In this document: positions 44,690 through 55,404 of the stretch, piece after piece
Position numbering within the stretch: position 1 is the first letter of the stretch
Layout: each line of letters starts with the position of its first letter
Assembly: GCF_042477335.2 (NCBI RefSeq)
Contig: NC_091255.1
Location: 49,454,501-49,518,500 of the forward strand
Direction: 5' to 3'
DNA from: Ovis canadensis
Taxonomy: Eukaryota; Chordata; Mammalia; Artiodactyla; Bovidae
Length of the DNA: 64,000 nucleotides
Translations under genes and position numbers: made by a program
Notes under the pieces: model-generated
The model's input: only the letters and a program-made list of their open reading frames with translations
What the model was told of the DNA's origin: nothing
The model's database searches: none

Positions 44690-45045
44690 TGTTATTATAA
44701 ACATACGCAACAGCCTGCCTCAGGGAGATAACCTGAGCCTCCCACCTGCAAAGGACTGTTAAGGAAATAAAGCTAACATATTCCCCGGCCTGAGGCTTGC
44801 CATTCCAGGGGTTATTTGTGAAGACTGAACAGTCTTTTTACTCTGTTTACTCACCTCCCCCCAATCTCTGATCCATAAAAGAACCTGGCAACCAGGCCCT
44901 GACAAGATGATTATTTTGAGGCTCTAGCCTGTCATTTTCTCGGTCGCCTGGCTCCTGAATAAAGTCTCTTCCTTGCCTCAACCCCTCGCCTCTCAGATTT
45001 ACTGTCCTGTCCTGTGGCAAGCATAGCAAGTTTGGATTTGGTAAC
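44690..45045 (+). mobile_element. ERV LTR (same family as 12996 and 29294)
   Basis: TATA-like CATAAAAG at 44873-44880, 'agatgattattttgaggctc', AATAAAGTC at 44958-44966, 'ttccttgcctcaacccctcg', ends GGTAACA. Left boundary approximate. Confidence 0.75.
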
Positions 45046-45049
45046 ACTT

Positions 45050-45705
45050 GGAATTTGCTTTCTAGGGTCCTGCCGAATTCTAAGACTGCTGTCTGACAGA
45101 GAATCAGGCAATGTGAGAACATGATGTTAAAACGTTTTTTTCTCTGAAGCTCCTTTATTAGGATACTTGTGTTAAAAGGAAAAAAAAAGCTAATTAAAAA
45201 AATGTTTATGTATCATGTGGAGCAGTTTTCTAAATTACCAAAAACACTTTAAAATTCTAGCCTCTACTTTTCATTTTTTAGAGAAATTCAGAGGATGCGC
45301 TCGGGAAAATTGTGAGGCCAGAGGGTTTACATCCTGTACCCTCCATCCCATCAAGAAGGGAAGCCTGCCCCCAGCTCCACACCTTCAGGCTTTCCAGGTG
45401 TATCTTTGTCAGTGGTTGATGGGCTCATTGCGTTCAGGCTGTTTGTGCATAAACACTGGAATACCTGTAATTTCGTAGGGTTTGACCTATTTTCAACAAA
45501 ACCCTTGGTCAATATTTTATTTCAAATAAGGAAATAAGTTCTTTTGCTCATTGTTAATGGAATTGGTATTCAATGAGCTGTTGAAGAAGGCTGTAGTTTA
45601 GTTTTTATTTTTAGTGGGGAGACAGGCTTACAGGGACCTTAATTCCATTTTGTTAGTCGTCCTCTGCTACTGTACCTGTCATACAAATTACTGAGATCTC
45701 AAGGT
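45050..45705. other. Intergenic, nothing recognised
   Basis: Unique, AT-rich; no gene. Confidence 0.45.
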
Positions 45706-45708
45706 GCT

Positions 45709-46815
45709 AGGAGTGCGCCAAGGCTGTATATTGTCACCCTGCTTATTTGACTTATATGCAGAGTATGTCGTGAGAAACGCTGGGCTGGAGGAAGCACAAG
45801 CTGGAATCAAGATTGCGGGAGAAATATCAATAACTTCAGATATGCAGATGACACCACCTTTATGGCAGAAAGTGAAGAACTAAAAAGCCTCTTGATGAAA
45901 GTGAAAGTGGAGAGTGAAAAAGTTGGCTTAAAGCTCAACATTCAGAAAACAAAGATCATGGCATCCAGTCCCACCGCTTCGTGGGAAATAGATGAGGAAA
46001 CAGTGGAAACAGTGGCTGACTTTATTTTTCTGGGCTCCCAAATCACTGCAGATGGTGATTGCAGCCATGAAATTAAAAGATGCTTAATCCTTGGAAGGAA
46101 AGTATGACCAACCTAGATAGCATATTCAAAAGCAGAGACATTACTTTGCCGACTAACGTCCATCTAGTCAAGGCTGTGGTTTTTCCAGTGGTCATGTATG
46201 GATGTGAGAGTCGGACTATAAAGAAAGCTGAAGTGAAGTGAAGTGAAGTGAAGTGACTCAATCGTGTCCGACTCTTTGCGACCCCATGGACTGTAGCCTA
46301 CCACGCTCCTCTGTCCATGGGATCTTCCAGGCAAGAGTACTGGAGTAGGTTGTCATTTCCTTCTCCAGAGGATCTTCCCAACCCAGGGATTGAACCCGGG
46401 TCTCCCGCATTGTAGGCAGACGCTTTACCATCTGAGCCACGCAGAAGAATTGATGCTTTTGAACTGTGGTATTGGAGAAGACTCTTGAGAGTCCCTTGAC
46501 TGCAAGGAGATCCTTCCAAAAGGAGATCAATCCTGGGTGTTCATTGGAAGGACTGATGTTGAATCTGAAACTCCAATACTTTGGCCACCTGATGCGAAGA
46601 ACTGACTCATTTGAAAAGACCCTGATGCTGGGAAAGACTGAGGGCAGGAGGAGAAGGGGAGGACAGGGGATAAGATGGTCGGATGACATCACCGACTCAA
46701 TGGACATAGGTTTGGGAGAACTCCGGGAGTTGGTGATGGACAGGAAGGCTTGGTGTGCTGCGGTTTATGGGGTCTCAAAGAGACGTGCATGACTGAGGGA
46801 CTGAACTGAACTGAA
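45709..46815 (+). mobile_element. BovB LINE, 5'-truncated, interrupted by Bov-tA
   Basis: RT motif C region frameshifted near 45818; readable MAESEELKSLLMKVKVESEK and downstream region. SINE inserted at about 46231-46441. Ends in ACTGAACTGAACTGAA. Confidence 0.94.
46231..46441 (-). mobile_element. Bov-tA SINE inside BovB
   Basis: Antisense copy preceded by five AAGTG units, ending 'taccatctgagccac'. It replaces a few bp of the BovB consensus, so the TSD is unclear. Confidence 0.9.
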
Positions 46816-46956
46816 AAAGTTTCTATCCTGCCTTGGGCATGAATTGTGAAGGAATTTATTTACTTCCTCAAGAAGCTGTTTGGATACAGATTTCAGCTCA
46901 ACCTGAGAGCCCTGATCACGTAAAAGAATACGGAGTTCAGGCCTAAATTGCCTCTG

Positions 46957-46977
46957 TGGTCAGCAGGGGGCGCTCTT
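46957..46977 (+). promoter_or_regulatory. Strong CTCF-like motif
   Basis: TCAGCAGGGGGCGCTCT core, in unique sequence directly after the BovB. One mismatch or fewer to the CTCF core CCASNAGRKGGCRSY. Motif reads on the plus strand. Confidence 0.6.
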
Positions 46978-47249
46978 GCCCTTCATATCGCATCACTGCC
47001 GAAGCAACTCGATTTCCAGTCCATCTAGGGAAACCTGTTTGTGAATCATCATTACTGCTCTTCCTATTTGGTTCAAATCGGCATTTTGCAAAGAGCAGCA
47101 TTACTTCTCGGTGAGCAACAGTTGGCCAGTCATCTCGGAAGGCATTTGGCAAACGTGACAATTTTAAAAGCAAAAAGCAAACTATATCCTTTATCTTGTT
47201 TTAATTTTTTTTTGCCACAAGCATGAAAGACCTACAGGAAAAGCAAATC

Positions 47250-47607
47250 CGTTTCCATCTTTTATTTTTTAATTATTTATTGTTTTTGGTTTCGACGAGT
47301 CTTCGTCGCTGCGTGTGTGCTTTCTCTAGTCGCGGTGAGCGGGGTCTATTTTTTGTTGTGGTGTGTGGGCTTGTCATTGGGATGGCTTCTCTTGTTTCGG
47401 AGCACAGGCTCTAGGTACACGGGCTTCAGCAGTCGCAGCATATAGACTCAAGAGTTGTGACTCATGGACCCTAGAAAGTGGGCTCAGTAGTTGTGGCCCG
47501 CGGGCTCGGCTGCTCTGCAGCAAGTGGACTCTTCCCAGACTAAGGATCTAGTCTCCTGCATTGGCAGGCGAGTTCTCATCCACTTGTACCACGAGGGAAG
47601 TCCCTGT
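47250..47607 (-). mobile_element. Full-length CHR-2-like SINE
   Basis: Antisense; A-rich tail complement on the left, GC-rich body, and end 'taccacgagggaagtccc'. Confidence 0.85.
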
Positions 47608-47691
47608 TTCCAGCGTTTAAATTATTACACTACCCCAGCTATCCAGTGTTCTTTAAATTGGCCGTGTTTGTGTGCAAAAGAGTCAAAGCCC

Positions 47692-47905
47692 CTCTCAGTT
47701 GCTTAATCGCTAAATTGTGTCCAACTCTTTGCCTCCTCATGGATTGTATAGCCTGCCAGGCTCTTCTTTGCATGGGATTTCCCAGGCAAGAATACTGGAG
47801 TGGGTTGCTATTTCCTTTTCCAGGGGATCTTCCCAACCCAGGGATTGAACCTGGGTCTCCTGCGTTGCAGGCAGATTCTTTACCACTGAGTCATCAGGGA
47901 AGCCC
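47692..47905 (-). mobile_element. Bov-tA SINE
   Basis: Antisense, from 'cagttgcttaatcgctaaat' to 'tgagtcatcagggaagcccc'. Confidence 0.92.
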
Positions 47906-47909
47906 CATA

Positions 47910-48660
47910 GTTAACAAGAAAATAGTCAGATCAGAATATCTATCTGGTTCCAGTCCTATTTGGAACTGAAATCTGGTTTCCCTTACACCATTCCTGTCAA
48001 ACATAATTGCTCTCTGCTTTGTTTTCCCCGTCTCAAAGCAGTGACCCTGAAGAGCAGAGAGGATGGTAAAAGTCCATGGAACTTTTTAAGTAGATAGCAC
48101 AGCAATTTAGAAACCAGTGCTGCTGGAATTGTGAACTTTTAATCTTTTTATTCATCATGTCATTTAATCCATATTTTAAAAGAAAGAAGCCACAGTATAA
48201 AATAACAGGCATTGACTGGCCTGAAATATCCCAGGAAAATCTGGTTTGAGATTTTTCTGGGAGTTGATCCAAGAACATTTTTCTTTTTGCCTTTTGATCT
48301 GTTGAAAGATAAACAAGATACTTGGATGCCTTGAAGACATAGATGCCAGTATGGAAATAATCCCTGACAAGTTGTCTTGCAAAGGGAGCCAGCACTTACA
48401 ACAGGGGATAATTGTAAAGGCAGGAACTGGAAAAAAAAATATTTTTCTGCTGCTTAACTTCAAACCCATTTTTGTACTTGTTTTTTAAATGGATTTTGTC
48501 TCCTACAAGCCTGAGTGAGTTTGAGCGGAAGTGAGGTAGAACAGTTGCTGCCTGCAGCTCTAATTCCTCTTCCCCTCCTCCTAACTCTCCACCCTCTCCC
48601 AACTCCACTTCTGCTAGCTGAAGGTTACTTGCCCTGTCTGTGCCCTCAAAGAAACACTTA
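47910..48660. other. Intergenic, nothing recognised
   Basis: Unique; open frames 48033-48469 on the minus strand overlap each other and lack family signatures. Confidence 0.45.
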
Positions 48661-48664
48661 GCTG

Positions 48665-48884
48665 AGCATGCACGTGCGAGCTAAGTCGCCTCATTCGTGG
48701 TCGACTCTTTTCGACCCTATGGACGGTAGCCCACCAGGCTCCGCTGTCCATGGGATTCTCCAGGCAGGGATACTGGAGTGGGTTGCCATGCCCTCCTGCA
48801 GGGGATCTTCCCAACCCAGAGACCAAACCTGCATCTCTTGTGGCTCCTGCATTGTAGGCAAATTCTTTGCCACTGAGCTGACTG
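48665..48884 (-). mobile_element. Bov-tA SINE
   Basis: Antisense, from 'gcacgtgcgagctaagtcgc' to 'ctttgccactgagctgact'. Confidence 0.88.
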
Positions 48885-49397
48885 CAGAGGAGCGGAAATG
48901 AGAAGAGACCAAGAGAAGGAGAACCTGTGGAGGTGCTTTTTATATTGAGATGATTTTATATAAGTATATAAATGTCAGAGGTTACTTGCAGGCACCGAAA
49001 CAAAGCTTGGGTGGGGGCAGGCAGGATGCAGATATCTGTGGGCCTGAAGTCTCCCCTGCTCTGGGACCCAGACAAGCACAGCGGTGCCTTCCAGACATCA
49101 TTCGGATCCTTTCAGTGTACAAGAGACCACCTAGAAGGGGTATTTCTAAAGGGGTATGGGAATAGGCCCTGAATTCTCCCCCATGCATGTTCCTGGTGGG
49201 GGAGGTGAGGCAGATCTGATTCCAAGCACTACCAGGAAGATCCTGGAGAGTATTTGTGCATCAAAGCCTCGAACTCCCAGCCCTGAACTCCACTGTTCCC
49301 CCACTTCACGTGTTTCTGTTTCCCTCTCACCCAGCCTTTGAGTGTCTTGATACCTAAAGTGTCTCAAGCTGTGGTTTTAACCCTATGCCTGCTGTAA

Positions 49398-49603
49398 AAA
49401 TGACCCTGATGCTGGGGAAAATTGAAGGCAAAAGGAGAAGAGGGCGGCAGAGGATGAGATGGTTGGATAGCGGCTCTGATCAATAGACATGAACGTGGGC
49501 AAACTCCAGGAGACGGTGAGGGACAGAGAGACATGGAGCGCAGCAGTCCATGGGGTCGCAAAGAGTGAGACACGACTTAGCAACTGGAAAACAACAACAA
49601 ATG
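49398..49603 (+). mobile_element. Older BovB 3'-end fragment
   Basis: 'aaaatgaccctgatgctggg' to 'gacacgacttagcaactgg' and (AAC)n. More diverged than the other copies. Confidence 0.85.
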
Positions 49604-49609
49604 CTGTAA

Positions 49610-51415
49610 AAGTGGTTAGCAGGCCTGTGCTTGTCCCTGGGGGCTTATTTCTTCCTTCTGGTTCCTGTGACTGGGGGAGGGACATCTGCTATTAGAAGGT
49701 AGCCCCACTGTGGCCTCAGTCAGAACCTGATCCTGGTCACCCTACCCTCTGGTTGGCCCAGGGACAGTGTGGCTGGGGTGGAAGACAGCAGACTTGAGTG
49801 CTGTCACCTCCTCCCTTGGGTCATATTGGCCTCAGGTGCGTCTACATGAGAGGTGGGGGCAGAGGAGGAAGATAGATGATAATTTGTCTCCTGTAGAGAG
49901 GTCTCTTCTAGAAACTTCTAACCACCTAACGTGGTAGAGGGAAGAAGAAAGGACAGAGTGAGAAATGGAATCACCCACATCCCCACAATAAGGTCTCTTG
50001 CCAGTGTTCCAGCCCTTTGTACATGTGGGAATGATTAAAGATGCTACCTCCTTCCCCAGAGCTGCTCATCCAACCCTTAGCGCTGTAGCAAATGAAGTTC
50101 ATAAGCTTTTAGCTGACTATTGTCTTTGTGTGTATGTTAAATCTTTCTCTGGAGAACAAAAAGGTCAATAAATTTAGATTTTCCATGGCTTCCCCAAATG
50201 CCTGGATGAATGTTTTCTTGGAATGCCCTAATTTGGTCTATCAGTTGATTATTATTTTCAGAGGACATTAATGACAACTCATGCGTGATGTCTACAAAGC
50301 CTCACATTAAGGCAGCTTGCATGGCAAACCTGCCATTCAGGTAATGATGGCTGCCCTCTGGAAAAATAGGCTGGGGCCTGGTGGGGGGAAGTCACATGGT
50401 AATACCTGGATGCTTGGGAAGGGTGTGAGGCCAACTGTAGGACTTGACTTGGTGGAACTGGGCAGAAGGGTCAGGGATGGCTTTATGAAGTTTTTGTTGA
50501 GTGTGGGAGAAAATTCCAAGAGGGTGGAAAAAGCTTTACTGAAGAGACTTGTTTTCTTTTTGTCTCTTAGCTTAAATCAATTTCCTTATCATGAAACAGG
50601 CAAAGGTAGTAATTATAATGACTACCTACCATGATTATGGGTGCCAGGAATGGCAGTTGGACAAAAGGACTGTTTCGTACATTTTAACTTCCTTCTCTGA
50701 AGTTCTGACTTCACTAACTTCCTTGTTTTGTCTTCCTAATGGGGGTTGGCTCCATAGTAGTCACATGTTAGGAACGTCATACATATTTCTTGATTGGTTC
50801 TTATTCCAATTCACGTGTGAGTTCTTGAAAACAGAGACAAAAACATCAATAACAATGAAAGCAACCAATCCAAGCTGGGTTAGTTTAGTGTGGAACAGGA
50901 CATCATTTCACAGAGTTGTTGGTTTCCTTAAAACTTCAGACATCATTTAGTTCTCTGAATAAAAAAATGGTCCTTGCAGATTATTTAGGAAGAATGTTGT
51001 AAGTGGATATTCGTATGTAAATAGTGGCGTACTTGTTATTGCCATATGTGCTATGCAATAGACAATATTGACAAGGCATTTTGCATCCTCATCAATGATT
51101 CTGGATAGTGGTGAACCTTCCGGGTCTTGTGATAATACATGGACGCCAGAAATAGTCTGGGACAAGGTGATGGGTCTCCTTAAGCTTCCAGACTGTTCTG
51201 TTCTCTACTCTTGACTAGAACCAAGAGACACCTTCTTTCAAGCCCTCCCTTAGTGCTCCTGTAAGCTTCCCTCACTTTGAAAAGACGATGCTAATGGGAT
51301 TCTGGTGGTGCTGCCTTTCCTGCATGACATCTATGGAGACAGCTTAGAGATAAGACTTTCAGTCTAGCGGATAGACTGATGTGGATTGAATGCATATCTA
51401 TAATCTTATGCCTCC
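49610..51415. other. Intergenic, nothing recognised
   Basis: Unique sequence; open frames at 50317-50950 show no family signature or splice pattern. Confidence 0.45.
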
Positions 51416-51419
51416 AGGT

Positions 51420-51545
51420 GCGGTTGATAAATCAGCAGCCTCAGCATCATCTGGGAGCTTGTAAAAATGCAGAATCTTAGGCCCTAACCCAGACCTACTA
51501 GAAACCCAGATCTGCATTTGTAATAAGAATCCCATGTTATAGGTA
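51420..51545 (+). mobile_element. MER5A DNA transposon fragment
   Basis: 'gcctcagcatcatctgggag', 'taacccagacctactagaaa', 'cagatctgcatttgtaataa'. Confidence 0.7.
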
Positions 51546-51560
51546 TGAAAGAGGCACTGA

Positions 51561-51605
51561 GATATATATATATATATATTGTTATATGTGTTATATATAT
51601 ATATA
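51561..51605. repeat. (AT)n microsatellite
   Basis: Two AT runs separated by TGTTATATGTGT. Confidence 0.9.
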
Positions 51606-52169
51606 AAACTTGGGATTAGATATTGACTCCCAAACTACTACTTCCTAGAGTGTTGGAAATCCTTACAGCATATTTTTGTGATGGGGGGACTCTGGATACA
51701 ATATTTTTAACAGATGACTCTTGAACATGTTCTGACTATGGCCCGGCCATCATGACCATCTTCTCTTTATCCTTCTCTTTTTTTCTCATTCTCTGAAAAT
51801 ACGGGGAGAGATATTTTTGGTAGAAAGTAGGAGTGAGCATAAGGTCAGACTAAGGGGTGAGGTCCTCTGGTTTTGGAACTTGCTAAGCTCCTCTCTGGTG
51901 TTGACTAGTAGGGTTTTAGGCAAGTTAAGAGAATACCTCTAGGGCACAGAGGAGCGAATGCTTCAAGATTTGGGTAATAGCAAGGGAGTTCTCAGGTCAA
52001 AAACTCTGTTCCTGCCTAGTCCTGGGTATTTCTAACTCCTGTGTATTATTTTAGTACCATGCCCATTCAGATTTCTTATCCCTGCACCTTCACCTTAGAT
52101 AAAAACCATCAGCAAGAGTTCATCAAAGCATGTTGCCTCTGTCTAGGTTTTCCATAGCTCTTTAACAAC

Positions 52170-52390
52170 AATTTTTGACTTTGTGCAACACAGTGGAAAG
52201 AATCTTGGGTACAAATGTTGGTGTCATCATTTTTAGCTATGTGACCACAGGTCAATTAGTTCACTCCATTTGAGTCCCAGTTTCCTCAACTCTAAAATGA
52301 GGATAATAAAACCTTACAGGGTTGTGATAAGCATTAAATGAGGCTATGGGTGCAAAACCCAGTCCAGAAGAGTTGTTACTGTTAAAAGTT
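52170..52390 (+). mobile_element. MIR SINE
   Basis: 'agctatgtgaccacaggtca', 'cagtttcctcaactctaaaa', 'gggttgtgataagcattaaa'. Confidence 0.78.
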
Positions 52391-52478
52391 TTTTAAAATA
52401 TATGTGTGTATGTATGTCACATATATGAGTGTTGGGCATGCATCCGTTAAAAATCAGCATAAAGTGACTTGTAGTTTT

Positions 52479-52672
52479 TAATCTTGGTGGCTCAGTGGTG
52501 AAGAATCTGCCTGCCAGTGCAGGATTTCAATCCCTGGGTCAGAAAGATTCCCCTGGAGGAGGAAATGGCAACCGATTCCCGTATTTTTGCCTGGAAAATC
52601 CCATGGACAGAGGAACCTGGCAGGTACAGTCTATGGAGTCACAAAAGAGTTGGCTACAACTTAGTGACTAAG
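52479..52672 (+). mobile_element. Bov-tA SINE
   Basis: 'cttggtggctcagtggtgaa' head to 'ctacaacttagtgactaa'. Confidence 0.9.
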
Positions 52673-52679
52673 TTTTTTA

Positions 52680-53690
52680 GATGGCTCCTAATTTAAATTT
52701 CAAAGAGACCTTATGGTGAGCAGGACAGTCCATGTACTGGTGTGACTAACACATACACACATACGAACTTCTTTGGTAAAAACTGTGAGTATGGTTAGGT
52801 CATCAGATTCTGAAGTATGTCAGAGACAGTCTTCTTTTCCTTTTTTGCATGACCTCACTGCAAATATATTTTAGAAACCCTCTAATCCTCTTCAGGAAGA
52901 CGGTGACAGGTAGATGTTGTAATAGAATAAATGAGATGCAGAGTGAGTCACACACAGGAATGATCCCAGGCATCTAGGAAGTTGGAAAACCAATGTTGTT
53001 ATGATACACAAATAACCAACAAAACACTTCAGGGTACCTATCTATCTATCCAACCAAAAATCTTAAAAGTATTTGTGGATTAAAGGCCATGTACGAGTAT
53101 AGTATTTAATGTTCAGCACTGTGGAAAAAAAAAAAAACATGCCTAGAATGAATGGACAATAGTCTAGGGTCTTAATGACTTAAAAACTTAAACATTATAA
53201 CAACTTGATGGTTGTGATCATCTTAATCTGTACAGGCCTTAATAGTTTCTTGGTCAAGGAGGACTTTGCTTACCTACACTGAAAACAGATCACCTTTCAG
53301 TGAAACTCTTGATCTATGTCATACCTACCAAGTATTTAGAGAGAAGTTGTTAATGTGCCTGGAATGAGGAACGTAAACACAGAGTTGAAAGGAACTGAAA
53401 CTCAAAGATATGATGGAAAAGAATTTACTTGGGCATTCTCACATGCTCTTTTCCGGGTTGGACTTACACTGCTTGGTCCCCCATTTGTGAAGAGACACAG
53501 AGGGAAGCTGTGAAGATACTGGAGCATTGGCTTTACTCTGTCCCATCTTTGAAGAGTGAAGACTTTGGCTTTTTTTTGAAAGCTCTGGTGCTTCACCTAT
53601 GGTTACTGGACCAGGACTTCTGTAGAGATCCAATTCAATGTTAAAATGATTACAAAGCTTGGTAGAAAGTTGGATGGGATGCTAATAGAC
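52680..53690. other. Intergenic, nothing recognised
   Basis: Unique; no gene. Confidence 0.45.
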
Positions 53691-53696
53691 TAGTTT

Positions 53697-53832
53697 CATT
53701 TATTTATTTGTATTAGACTTTTCGTTGTGTATTGAATTTCAGGTAGACAGAACAGGGACTCAGCCGTACGTGTACACGTATCCATTCTTCCCCAAACTCC
53801 CCTTCCATCCAGGCTGCCACATAACATTGCTA
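53697..53832 (-). mobile_element. L1 LINE 3' UTR fragment
   Basis: 'aacagggactcagccgtacg' and 'ttccatccaggctgccacat', as in the L1 at 26815. Confidence 0.65.
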
Positions 53833-53839
53833 ATGGACT

Positions 53840-54845
53840 AGCTTTAAGTCAGCTATTGTCACTGAGCAAATAATAGACTCTTCTATTCTAAATACTTTGT
53901 TTTGTTTATCCACTGCTGCATGAAAAACTACCCCAACATATACTGGCTTTAAACAACAGCTGTTCTATCTTTTCATAATTCCATGGGTCCCAATTTCAGA
54001 TATAGCATACTAAAATGGCTTGTCTTTGCTGTATGGTATTTGGGACCTCAGCTGGGTTGGCGTGAATGGCTAAGAACTAGCTGGAATGGCTTGATCTGAG
54101 TTATAGGTCTGGAGCTTCAGTTACGGCTGTTGATTGGTTTCTTCAGTTTTCCTTCGTGTGGCCTCTCCAGGAGGCTAGCTTAGACTTATTCAGTGTGATA
54201 GTTTTAGGGTAAATGAACTTCTTACATGGTAGCTGGCTTCCTAGAAAGAGCAGTCCAAGGGGTAAGGCTAATGTGTAAGCATTTATCAAACCTCTGCTTC
54301 ATCATGCTTGCTGATGTTCCATTGGTCAAATCAAGTCATGGCCCAGGACAAAGTAAATATGGGAGAAATTACAGAAAGGCATGAGTCCCAGGGCAGGGGG
54401 TATGTGGGGTAGGGTGATGGTGGTGGTAGTATGGATTCCTTGGGGCCACCAGTATCTACTGCATAATCAGAAATTAGTATCCATTTTCTAAAGTGAAAGG
54501 CTAGATAGGTGTATATGTAACCATAATACAATGTTGCTTGATGTCCATAAAATGTAATTTTGGAATTATATTACTTTTTCCCCTGGAGAAATGGTATGGT
54601 ATATCATCTGGCACAATATAAGCTTTAAAAAAATGTCCATGCCACATATAGTCTATGTAAAATAATTTATTTAAGACCATATGTAGAGAAAATAAAAATG
54701 CTCAACCTCTAGTACCTATCTTAGGCTTACTTTTTTCTTGGAATTACTGGCATTTTTGCAAATTGTTTCAACGTAAGAGTTAATACCCTAATTATCTTGA
54801 CTTTTCAATAGTTCATGTTTAGAATTGTTATTTTTAATTTGCTAT
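53840..54845. other. Intergenic, nothing recognised
   Basis: Unique AT-rich sequence; no gene. Confidence 0.4.
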
Positions 54846-54849
54846 GAGT

Positions 54850-54897
54850 TTGGGGTCACAAAGAGTCAGACACGACTTAGCAAATGAACAACAACAA
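54850..54897 (+). mobile_element. BovB/Bov-A tail fragment
   Basis: Only the last 48 bp: 'ggggtcacaaagagtcagac' then 'acgacttagcaaatgaac' and AAC repeats. Confidence 0.75.
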
Positions 54898-55404
54898 TGA
54901 GTATTAAAAATTATGTGATGCTCTCTTCAGCTCTGATATTTCCATATGTCAGAGGTGCTATATGTAGGTAGGAATGAGATTTGAATCCCAGGAGGGCTTG
55001 GCTCACCTTTCTAGACTTTACCTTCCTCATCTCTTAAACAAGTGGATTCAATTAGTTGATTGCTATGTTTTCTTCTAAAGCTACTATTTTTTTCACTTGA
55101 GCTTATGCATGATGTCTAATTAACTGTTAGAGAAATAAAAAGTGTACCTGTGGGAAATACTAAAACAATCTGATATTTCTTTAAGGAAAAATTTACTTAG
55201 GTGTTCCCAATACTAAATCTTTTAGTTGCTTGGCTTAGAGATGTTTTGCCTAAGGAGCCTCTTATCTGCATGTTAATATTTTACTTCGCTCTGACAAAAA
55301 TCTAAGAGGTAAAAGAAATGAAGAGGTTAAAATAACATGGCAAATTTTCATCACAGAATTCATTATAGGAGCTTTGGGAAAATATTTGATTAGGTACCTG
55401 AAAA

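Noticed and set aside
50317-50950. Two overlapping plus-strand frames of 105 and 119 codons
   Set aside because: No recognisable family, no conserved motif and no flanking exon signals.
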